Origin: Aricia agestis | Taxonomy: Eukaryota > Arthropoda > Insecta > Lepidoptera > Lycaenidae | DNA: 64,000 nucleotides | Reading direction: 5' to 3' | Assembly (NCBI RefSeq): GCF_905147365.1 | Contig: NC_056428.1 | Location: 13,174,001-13,238,000, forward strand | Shown here: piece after piece, positions 10,610 to 20,900 of the stretch | Layout: each line of letters starts with the position of its first letter | Position numbering within the stretch: position 1 is the stretch's first letter | The notes under the pieces: model-generated | What the model saw: the letters and a program-made list of their open reading frames with translations, nothing else | Database searches by the model: none | Told to the model about the DNA's origin: nothing | Program-made: the position numbers and the translations under genes

Positions 10610-11609
10610 AACGTGACCATACGTCCCGCTTTCAGGCTGTCTGTCCCGCCATGTCCCGCTGTCCCCCGCGAGGCCGAAATTGTCCCTCTTTTGCAAACAG
10701 ACCAAACGACAATTTAAAAGTATTTGTATGTTTGAAATGCCTGTGTAATGCCTGGAAAGTGGAAGTAAGTACGTACGAAGTAAGTAAGTAATTACCAAGA
10801 TGGATATTATATAATTCTGTTGTACTCTCTTTGCCGATCAACCGGCCCAAACTAAAAAACCTGCATAGGAATCAACTTCCTCCAGTGTACTTAGTAACGC
10901 ATTCCCATTCAACAAATGTGCTTATTCCGATTTCTGCCATATTTTGCTTTAAGGCCCAGTAGTCCCTAAAATAAGCAGGTCGATGTCTGTCAGTACGAAT
11001 ATCGACGTTAAAGACATTATATTAACATTCATATCAGCGCGCCTTGTACAGTGGCTGTTCCGCGCTCGCCGCGTGCCTTGATAATAGAAAATAGGAGTAA
11101 AAACCTTTTGTTTTTAGTATTACTTGGTACTACTAATATATATTCTGTGGTATTACACAAATCAAATATATCAAATCGTTTACGTTAGGTTACGACACAT
11201 ATAAACTACATTTTTTGTTTTTTCTAGAAAGTGTGTTATTTAGCCATAAAATGATTTATTTATGAAAAACAGCGTTATAACAGTCATCTTTGAGATTTTT
11301 TTCTATCGAGCAGAATTTTTCAAATTGTGTACTGATATACCTTTGCGTATAGGAAATTTTCTCAATTTTAAAACGGTATTTATTTTATACTTAAATAATG
11401 ACATTTCCTTTACTAAAAACGTGTTTTAAAAAACCCATTTTACGTAGTTGCAACAACCACAGCGCCTTAAATAGGTACAGATAGGCATTAGACATTCACA
11501 AAATACTCAACCTCTATACTTTCATAAATAATAATAAAATGAAAATAAAATTTATTGGGGGGATTGTCCGTAGATATGTCCCGCTCTGACAAAAAAATAT
11601 ACTATGGTC
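10610..11609. mobile_element. Candidate 1-kb hAT-like element
   Basis: The 8-mer ACTAATAT occurs directly at both borders (10602-10609, 11610-11617). Near the ends GTGACCATA and TATGGTC are inverted, and GTCCCGC words cluster at both ends. The inverted ends are offset by about 5 bases, and the right-hand ACTAATAT is also the start of a common local repeat, so the duplication could be chance. Confidence 0.45.
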
Positions 11610-11617
11610 ACTAATAT

Positions 11618-12420
11618 TATAAATTCGAAAGTGAGTCTGTGTGTTACCCTTTCATGCCTTTGCCCATATTTTATATAGGATAGTCATGAATTATTCACTT
11701 TCGAATCCATTTTTTCTTTTTGGAGGAAAGGTCAAGGTGGCAAAATGTACGATTACGGCGTGTATCACGCTGTAGTACACGCTGTTTTATCAAGCAGTTA
11801 TTAAGTACTTAGTAATTTTCTGTATTTTCCTTTCCTGAAGTAAATTAAAATATTAGTAAAGAGTTTAAAAGATCATGCTGCGAGAATAATAAAGATAAAA
11901 AAGATAGATTTTTCTGGCTGAAGTGGATCCACGATATTTAACATATTCACTTTCAAATTAAAACAGCCATCTTCTCACAAACAGCTGGCGGGCATTCGCC
12001 TCATCCCCAGATATTAAAACTAAAACCAAATCAAATATTTGACTTGCAAAGTCGGAGTTCATTTTATTATTTAATATTTAATATCCAACTTAAAACGATT
12101 TAAACCCCTTTTATATCAGGCAAATATTAAGAGGAAGATTTGAAATCAATTTCAGAGTTCAAATTGTAATTAGGTACTTACTTACATAGTTTGGAGCCCG
12201 TTCGGTGACGGAAAAATTGCAGTATCGTATGTGTAATGTGTGTAATCGTTGCCTAAACATTCTTCCAGCATATCGTTTACGTGTAAAGAATGCTTTACTG
12301 GTAAGTCCTCAGGGTTTGTCAATAAAGAGGAGGAGGTACCAGCCGATATTGGTGAAATGTCGGACCGTATATTTGTTTTTGGTCACCCTCGAGTCTATAT
12401 TACAGTCTTGGTTCAATCCA
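11618..12420. other. Noncoding DNA with repeat fragments
   Basis: The first about 100 bases resemble the start of the GTCTGTCTG Helitron-like family (TATAAATTCGAAAGTGAG). The remainder shows no gene; the overlapping short frames at 12205-12482 run into the next repeat. Confidence 0.45.
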
Positions 12421-12571
12421 ATCTTATATATAAAAATGGATTTTCAAATGTGTTAGTCGCGCTAAAACTCGAATACGGCTGAACGGATTGGGCTGATTTT
12501 AGTCTTAAAATATTCGTAGAAGTCCAGGGAAGGTTTTCAAGTGACACGAGGTTCACTGGGACAGCTAGTAA
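12421..12571 (+). mobile_element. Short non-autonomous Helitron-like element, copy 2
   Basis: Begins near TATATATAAAAATGG and ends CTGGGACAGCTAGT. It shares AGTCTTAAAATATTCGTAGA and AGTCCAGGGAAGGTTTT with the copy at 7801-7952. Confidence 0.65.
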
Positions 12572-13639
12572 AAGATAAAATGGACATTGATAATATTATT
12601 ATATTTATAATGCAAGAATAGAACGAAAATTGAGCAATCAAACAAGCAAGAAAGTTCTGTAAATATATCGCCTTGAATAATATTTCAGCAATGTCGAAAA
12701 TCGTGTCGCAGTCGTAAAGGTACGTCTAGGCAATTTAATATCCACGATAAGCCAGGTAAATAAACAGTAACGACGTAATAAAAACGTCCGAAATTATACG
12801 GAACAGAGGGAACAAAGATCTTGAAACGTCAAAAGAAATAAAATGACATTCGGCGGTCCAGCCGAGCGTTTTAACGAGCCCAAACAGTCCCGGCCACGCC
12901 ACCATATACGTATGTGTACACACAGATCGTATTTTCACACAAAAACGCGCGGTTCTAAAGCGGTAATGAGGAAACGTGCGTAATGATGGTGCTGCTAAAC
13001 GACAATCATTAAAAGGAAGCTATCGCAAGTGTTCCATCGGCAAATTTACATCACTCGATCCGTCTGCTCATTTCCATAACATGCAAATACATAATAACAT
13101 TGTGTGTAATAATAAAAATATATATTATCGAGATACTATATACCTGGCATATAACAAATAAATAAATGAGCCTTTGTCCGGAACTATACTACCAGCGCGG
13201 TAGTAATAGTAGAGCCTACGGCCTACGACCACCGCTACGAGAGAGCTACTACGACTACGGCCTACGATCACAAAAAACCTACTTTAAAAATCCTATCAAA
13301 GTATCATACAGAATTACCGACGAACGAATTTTATATACTTTAATTACTTTTACTTAAGTACAGTGAAATAAATTATTTTCAAAACACACAATAATAATAG
13401 TTATTATTATTTAGGTGATTACAAACTAAGCACTTTAGAAAACGCACACAAAAGAAACTCCCGTATGTTTCCACCTACCCTCCCAGTCCCTCTCAAACGT
13501 TAGTAATCACCACGGGATTTTATCAAATATTATTTACGGGGCTCTGTTTACCTAACGACTTACAGGATAAGGCCAAATTAAATAAGCCCTTTGAAGTGGC
13601 CAGTGTAACTTGAGCTCTCCTCATAATATTTGGTCCTTC
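12572..13639. other. Noncoding DNA
   Basis: No supported gene. Short frames at 12976-13357 lack recognisable domains. Some stretches, such as 12830-12960, are less AT-rich than the average but show no splice-framed coding pattern. Confidence 0.5.
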
Positions 13640-13847
13640 ACATGATTTTTAACTTGGAATATTGATATTTTGAAAGTGTGTTTCTCTGTCTGTCTGTTAC
13701 CTCCTTTCGCTTAAGCCGCAATTTTTAATAAACTTTGGTTTGGAAAAACTTTTATTGACGGGAAAATAGGATGTTTTTACGCAAAAAAATGTACGGTTCC
13801 CGCGAGATATAGGTACTAAGTTGCGGACAACATCTAGTTAGATTTCA
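13640..13847 (+). repeat. Helitron-like repeat, GTCTGTCTG family
   Basis: Carries GAAAGTGTGTTTCTCTGTCT, then AATGTACGGTTCCCGCGAGA, and ends GACAACATCTAGTTA. It is a noncoding copy with a CTAGT end. Confidence 0.55.
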
Positions 13848-14009
13848 AATCTAACGAGATGTTTTGAATAAGGATCACATAATATTTGCGTCTACCAACA
13901 ATATACTTTTTTTGTACCAACAATATACCTATAGTCCTTTTCCGCCTTTTCGTATCAGACAAGTACAAAACATTGTGTTCCTCTACAAATCCATATCCAA
14001 GCTAATGTT

Positions 14010-14209
14010 TAAATTAAATTCGAAAGTGTGTCTGTCTGTCTGTTACCTCTCCACGCCAAAACCACTGAACCGACTATACTGAAATTTGTTATAGAGATGC
14101 TTTGACTGCCGGAAAAGAGCATATAGGATACTTTTTATCCCGGAGAAATGTACGGTTCCGGCGCTATAAACAAATATTGGCGCAACGGAGTTGCGGGCGT
14201 CATCTAGTA
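14010..14209 (+). repeat. Helitron-like repeat, GTCTGTCTG family
   Basis: Begins near AAATTCGAAAGTGTGTCTG and ends GTTGCGGGCGTCATCTAGTA. The best-preserved local copy, about 200 bases. Confidence 0.6.
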
Positions 14210-14639
14210 GTTGCATAAGTGGATATTTTAATTAGTATAAGGGTCAGTATTAACCTACCAAATTTACACAAATGAAGCAACATGAATATACAAAGCCGAC
14301 CCAAGGGACCCAAATATTATGTCCGCTGTCCTGCTAATAAGCACTGGCTATAATCCCAACATGGCATCCGATGACAACTTTTATTGTGTCCCACAAAAGA
14401 AGTATTCATAACTGCTATTCTGGCGAATATTATGTAACTAAGGGCAAGCACCTTATACCTCATTTTCCTTTCGACTCACCAAAAGGAGGAAGTTATCAAA
14501 TTAATAATTGTAGTTGTTCTCTTTTTAAATTAATTCCTAATCATCAATTTCAAATCGATACAATAAGGTCCCTCTTACTCCGGCTAATCTCGCATTTTTG
14601 ACTTACATTACAGTTTGTTCTTTCTTTATACACTAAAGG

Positions 14640-15250
14640 TGATCGCACATTTATCAGCACGCACGTGCCGTACGCGCCGCGTTTTAGAATTCGTTGTATG
14701 AAATGATGTGAAACCTCACACATTCGTCCGTAATACCGTGCGCGCCGCATTTCGCGTACTATGCGGAAGGGCTTGGAAACCGATATTTTTTAACCGGTTT
14801 GACGAATTTACCCACCGAACTTTTTGATAAAGGTTTCGTTCCTCTAAATCGGTTTTTAAAAATATGGGTATTTTTTTAGTAACCGGTTATAATTTCTAAC
14901 CCGGGAAATGATTTGCGGCCCATGTTCATAGAACGTGCGTAGGTAATGGTCGACAATACTATTAACACTGAACAGCGCGAGCAACGCACACAGCAAATAG
15001 ATACTTCGATCAAGTCGCGACTCGCGGCCGATCTCACTATTATAAACTGGTTTATTTAGGTTCAAATTAGTATCGTTCCTATTTGATTCCGCTCCGCGCC
15101 GGAATGAAACCGTATGACAAAATTATTGGTTTAACGCTTAAAATACCGGTTAATGCTGAACCGCTTTCAAGCCCTGCTATGCGGCAAAGACTTCTATATG
15201 CGGTGCGTTCAATGCGTACGGCGTGTACGGTGCTGATAAATGTGCGATCA
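14640..15250. mobile_element. Inverted-repeat DNA element carrying a nested insertion
   Basis: Terminal repeats TGATCGCACATTTATCAGCA (left) and TGCTGATAAATGTGCGATCA (right) are perfect over at least 20 bases, with further GC-rich similarity inside. Its middle is interrupted by a hAT-type element at 14767-15176. No transposase is present. Confidence 0.85.
14767..15176. mobile_element. Non-autonomous hAT element nested in 14640-15250
   Basis: The ends AAGGGCTTGG and TTTCAAGCCCTG form an inverted repeat with further ACCGGTT matches inside. A perfect 8-bp duplication CTATGCGG borders it (14759-14766, 15177-15184). The short open frame inside it on the - strand is not gene-like. Confidence 0.85.
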
Positions 15251-15516
15251 GCTTAAACTAAGTTCGGCCTTCCCAACTACTAATATCAAAATAAGAACGT
15301 CTTAGATGTCTATGTACGAAGCATAATATAGTATCTATAACGTATGCCTTAACATGATCATTAATAAGGTGTGACATATCGTGAGCTCTCACCCGCACGT
15401 GCGCCTGATTGATCGCCGCTAATGCGAGAGCCAATTGTGAACGTTAATTACTGTATAATATTATATTATGTCTACAATAATTATATTATGCTACAAATTA
15501 CACAATATAGTATTGT

Positions 15517-15879
15517 CAGAGTAGACAGAATGATAGAGTATGCCGTCTTAGAACTGATGTTGATGAATTTTTTAATTTGACGTATTATGACGAAAATCGT
15601 CGCTAGGGTTGTTAAATTGTTATCTACGAATTTAAAACTATGACATATTCGCTGGACGTGTTCCTCTTTGGTCGTATTGTTGTTTGTGTTTTGGCACATG
15701 CGATTAAAATTGTCAGAATCCAATTTTGAAATCTTTATTTTAAATATTTAAAAATAAATTATATCAGCCAGCGCGAGGCACAATCCGTTCATAATCCTAG
15801 TGAAACCCGACGAATTTGACAGATATTGAAACCTGTCCGTTTCTTTGCAGTCGAACTACTGGTAGTTATGTCTATTGTG
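15517..15879. mobile_element. 363-bp DNA element, copy 1 (7-bp target duplication)
   Basis: Starts CAGAGTAGACAGAATG and ends TTATGTCTATTGTG, so the ends are an imperfect inverted repeat (about 9 of 11). GTATTGT is duplicated at 15510-15516 and 15880-15886. A second copy at 29130-29490, about 97% identical by eye, has a different duplication. Confidence 0.85.
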
Positions 15880-15886
15880 GTATTGT

Positions 15887-16865
15887 CCAACATACCACGA
15901 CGCGCCCCTCCCTTGTACAGTACAAAATTTCCCATTTATATATCAACTAGTGAGGTGGAGGGGTACGTAATTGCAAATAAGACATACACGTTATTATTTA
16001 TTTAATATGGAGCTGCAACCAAAATGCAATGCAAAAGCAATGCGAAATATTCTGCACATCGCAGACTAAAGCTTAGGCCAAACCTACGCGACCAGGCGAC
16101 TGCGAAGCGGAGCGTCAAGTTGTCAAATGTGATTTTTGCCTTCATGTCGGACCATGATGATTGCCCATGATCTATGTCGATTGTGCACTAGATAGCTTCG
16201 CAATCAAGTAAAGGTGACAAGCACGGTTATTCATCTTGGCCAAGAGAGAAGTACAAAAAGCTGACTGATTTTTTACAGAAAGAAGATTTAAAAGATCCAT
16301 ATTATTTTCTTTCATTTTGAATGAAAACGTAAATAGTTGTATATAAAAGAAGAATGTCGACTTTTCTAACTTTTGCTTTCGGTAAGGATCCTTATATGTT
16401 TTTGCATCTTTTTAACCATTAAATATTACAAAATAAACATGCTTAGGGTTCTTAGATTGCCGCTGCTTAATAAAGGAAGTGTTCCTTAACTTTTTTTAAT
16501 CTTCTACACTCCTAGCATACACTTTAAACTAACATATTGATCTACAGACCCATACTGTAAAGCCTATTGTCTTTCAAAGCTTTTGTGAGTCGACCAATGT
16601 AAGTTGATCCCTCGCTCATTCACACACCCCTATGCTTTAGCATCGCACATGATCTAGATCCATCTTGCTTATCAGCTATAAACATTATGCTTTTTATAAA
16701 AGAGTATCGTGTCGGTTCGTGCTTTGCTTACAGTTTTTATTGGATTGGTATTTGGTAGTCCTTCTCTAATGAGCCTCAAAACTACAAAAACCAAAAGAAT
16801 GAGACTTATACTATATTACATTTATATAATTGATTGTACTGTCGGTTCTTGGTGGAAATTCATTT
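15887..16865. other. Noncoding DNA
   Basis: No supported gene. A TATAAAAG at about 16695 precedes a GTG-starting frame that looks like a signal peptide, but the frame runs into the next MITE and has no ATG, so I do not call a gene. Confidence 0.5.
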
Positions 16866-17071
16866 TAAACACAAATAAAACACAATATTACTTGCAATTT
16901 TTCCCCTATATTCATTAATTACTACAAATTTAACTTAAACACGACCGGTTTCGATATAAATGACACCTGATGATGATTTATATCGAAACCGGTCGTGTTT
17001 AAGTTAAATTTGTAGTAATTAATGAATATAGTGGAAAAAGTGCAAGTAATATTGTATTTTATTTGTGTTTA
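16866..17071. mobile_element. Foldback MITE with about 95-bp arms
   Basis: TAAACACAAATAAAACACAA at the left is mirrored at the right end by a run closing in TATTTGTGTTTA. The arms continue through AACCGGTCGTGTTTAAG to a short spacer around TGACACCTGATGATGA. Arm identity is very high, so the copy is young or kept by conversion. Confidence 0.85.
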
Positions 17072-17606
17072 TATTACATTTGGCATTCAAAGCGTTTCTT
17101 TGAGTATTTGCAATACGTCATTTTAAAATTAAAAACCACAATAAACTGTATTTAAGGGTAGAGTATATAGCAAATAGTAGTACAAGTGTTATTTACTCAA
17201 GATAAGCACTTTGTTTTTTACTTTACTATACTAACTAACCGTCTGTTTGACTGACTGAAGCAATGATATTCTATGTTACTAACGTAACTAGATTGGAAGT
17301 TTACGGTAGCAACGCGTTGCCACTTCGAAGATACCTGCAGGCATATCTCACATACATAATGACATAACGAATATATGACTTGACATTGTCTTTTGAACAA
17401 AAAAGTGGTTACGCATTTCTGAGAATCTTTTGTAAGACATTGCTACTCTAGTATTTTAGAAACTCATTGGACTGAAGTATTCACCATTAAATCAAGTTCA
17501 ATAAAAAGTGTGAAAATACTTTGAGTCCTGGGAATATAATTGTGGCGGGGAAAATACGATTTCCGTGTAATAAATGAATTTTGATACTATAAAGTTGCGG
17601 ACAACA
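17072..17606. other. Noncoding DNA and repeat remnant at the Bel/Pao insertion site
   Basis: Nothing gene-like. From about 17480 it resembles the Helitron-like GTCTGTCTG family (TTTGAGTCCTGGGAA, GTTGCGGACAACA), whose right end was interrupted by the retrotransposon at 17612. Confidence 0.45.
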
Positions 17607-17611
17607 CTATT
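17607..17611. repeat. Target-site duplication, left (CTATT)
   Basis: CTATT directly left of the LTR is repeated directly right of the other LTR (24431-24435). Five bases is normal for Bel/Pao integrases. Confidence 0.93.
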
Positions 17612-17949
17612 TGTTAGAAACAAGAAAAGACTTGGAAATTGCTTATTCAAAACAACTTCGTACAAAATACAATTTATTCTGCACTAAATAACAAACAGGG
17701 ATCGATTAGGTACAGATTACAAAGATATTTATGGATTAGAGACCGAACGGTATGCGGCTACGGGCGATTGTAGGGCGAATAGAGGACGGGCCTTCTAGAC
17801 AGGTCGAGCCCCCTCCTCAGTCCTCGATGACGTAGCTGATGACGTGAAGCGGTGGGGCCCGCCAACCATTTAATTGAAGCGCCTTACAGAAGAAAATAGC
17901 AATCGCTCGCTGCTGGTTCTCGTGGTTATGTTAATGCCAGGCTTTAACA
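17612..17949 (-). repeat. 3' LTR of the Bel/Pao element
   Basis: 338 bp, identical to the other LTR except at 17745. An AATAAA on the - strand (17673-17678) is a likely polyadenylation signal. Its first bases (in element sense) supply the stop codon of the gag-pol frame. Confidence 0.95.
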
Positions 17950-20900
17950 TAGCTCCCCCCCTGAAATCCCTGCGGGCATTTCAGACCCTTGATCAGCTGC
18001 TAGCAGGGGGCACAATCGTGTTAGGGTTCTCCGCACGACTCCTCTCTGAGTGGCGACATCAGCCACTCTGACGACTCCGTCGACACCGGGGTGAAGCTCG
18101 AGAACACGACCCAGGCGCCAGTGTAGTGGAGGGCTGTTGTCTTCGTGGAGAAGGACGAGGTCTCCCACGCTGAGGTTGCCTTTGCTGTCTCGCCACTTGA
18201 GACGTTGTTGCAGCTCATTCACGTACTCCCGCTGCCATCGACTCCAAAAGTGTCTTCGAGCTAGCTCGATGCGGGCGTAGCGCTTGTAGCTGGAGCTGCC
18301 GTCGTCGTGGGTTGGATCCGGCAACGATGTCAGCGGCCGACCAACCAGAAAATGCCCTGGAGAGAGAGATTGGAAGTCGTGAGGAGAGGAAGAGATAGGA
18401 CACAAGGGGCGGCTATTCAAAATAGCTTCCACCTGTGCGAACAGAGTAGATAACTCTTCGTATGTAAAATTTAAATTAGCCATCATCCTTTTTATATGGT
18501 GCTTCGCAGACTTGATACCAGCTTCCCATAGGCCGCCGAAGTGAGGGGCGTAAGAAGGTATGAAATTAAATTTGATCCCTTCATTCGCGGCAAACTCAGA
18601 TATAGTGTTTGAATTATCTTTTAAAAAATTACCAATGTCTTTGGCGGCGGCAACAAAATTATGGCCATTGTCGGAGTAAATTTCCAATGGCTTTCCGCGT
18701 CTAGAAATAAATCGCCGTAAAGTCATTATGAACGCGTCCTTAGATAACTCTGTTACCGCCTCCAAGTGAACACACTTGAAACGAAAACACACGAATAGAC
18801 ATAGGTAGCATTTTAGAGTTTTAGCACCGCGACCTTTTTTATTTAAAATGGTGAAAGGACCAGCGAAGTCGACCCCTGCGGTTTCAAAAGGGAATGATGG
18901 AGTCGTACGCTGCGACGGTAGATGTCCCATCATTGGTGAGTACGTGCGACCTTGAAACCTTTTGCATCGTACACAGTTTCGCGTGGTACTCCGGGCTAGA
19001 CACCTCCCCCCAATGGGCCACACATATTCACGAACTGAATACAATAATAGTTGTGGGCCGGCGTGCATTTGCCTAATATGTTCGTATCTAAAGATAAGGG
19101 AGGTTAAATGATGTTTAGAATGTAATATGATGGGATGCCGTTTATCATAGTCGTAGTCTGAGTGGGCTAGTCTGCCACCAACTCGCATAACGCTGTCCTT
19201 ATCTAGAAAAGGACTAAGTGATAATAAATTACTTTTACTAGAAATAGATTTATGTTTATTTAAAGCATCGTACTCAATAAAAAAAGATTGCAATTGAGAA
19301 AATTTGCATAGAAAATGAAATGATTTAGTTAACTCGTTCACGGTTAGAGCTCCGCTTATCTTAGTTTTAGGAAACCTAGCGTTATGTAGAAAACGTAAAA
19401 CATAAGCGAATGAACGTTTTAGCCGCATAAAATTAGAAAACCGTGAGAAATCTATAACTGGCTCAAAACTCTGCACAATATTGCATTTTATTTCCGGTAA
19501 GTCTACTTGTGAATTGACATTTAGTATAGGCCATTCCAACTCCGATTTCAATAAAAAGTCTGGACCCGACCACCAGAATTTGGATTGCTGGAGTGTATGT
19601 ACCTGGGTTCCGCGTGAAATTAAATCACCGGGGTTAGCATCTGTAGGTACATGACGCCAATTCGTAGCCGAGGTAGTTTCGCAAATCTCGACTATCCTAT
19701 TCGCAACGAACGTTTTTAATTTGTTTGGAGAAGTGTGCAACCACCCTAAAAGGACACTCGAGTCACTCCAGTGAGTGCAGCGAGAAATATTGCATCGCAA
19801 AGACTCGAGAACCGACTTGCACAGCCTAGCGGCCAGCAATGCTCCCATAAGCTCCAGTCGCGGTATAGTAATAGGCTTATTAGGATTCACCTTAGACTTA
19901 GCGCAAAGTAAATTGACTACTACACGACCGGCTGAGTCCGTGGACCGTAAATAAACACAAGCGCCGTGAGCCGACATTGACGCATCACAAAATGAGTGAA
20001 GCTCAATACTAACCGGGGAATCGCATAAAACTAACCTAGGCACAGTGACTGACGGTACATTTTTAAACTCCTGAACCAATTCGTGCCAGTATAATCGAAT
20101 GTCAGAAGGTACTGGCTCGTCCCAGTCAAAATTTCGACGCCATAGCTCCTGCATTAATAACTTTAAGCGAATAGTGCAAGGAGAAATTAAACCGAGTGGA
20201 TCGAAGGTTTTAAACATGTTAGATAAAATCGAACGTTTCGTTGTTTGTTCGTTTATATTGTCAGGAGTGTACAACGAAACATGTAATGTGTCGGAAGGCG
20301 GCTTCCACTGTAAACCCAAAGTATTAGACGATTCACTTAAGGTTAAAGTCTCGAGTGGATTAATTAGCGTGTTTTCAAATATAGATGGCACATTAGATTT
20401 AAATTTTCTAAGTGGAAAACAGCCTGAGCGCAAAACAGAAACGACAGAATTTAAAATATGACGTAATTCACTTATGGAATTAGCACCAGTAATTAAATCG
20501 TCTAGGTACAGATCATGCCGGATTACCGTACGGATTAACTCATCGGGGCATTCCTGTCCTAACTGCCAAATGCACTTCGTACTAAGATAACTAGCACTAG
20601 CAAAACCATAAGTGACGGTATTGAGTCTTAGTACTTGAATAGGCTTTGATTCGTCCTCCCTCCATAGTATTAATTGAAGGTCACGATCGTCTTCGTGGAG
20701 ATTAACTTGCCTAAAGAATTTCTCGACATCTCCTGTAAGAACATATAGGTACTGACGAAAGCGTAATAATATAGAAAAGAGTGAATCTTGTACAGTAGGA
20801 CCTATTCGTTGCAAATCGTAAATAGATAAGCCCGAGGAGGTGCGAGCGGATCCGTCGAATACCACTCGTAGCTTAGTCGACTCGCTATTTTGTTTGAGAA

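Noticed and set aside
16709..16918. Possible secreted peptide behind a TATA box
   Set aside because: The frame starts with GTG, not ATG, and its second half lies in the foldback MITE at 16866; no mature peptide pattern.
18894..20461. + strand frames inside the Bel/Pao element
   Set aside because: Shadows of the intact - strand gag-pol frame.
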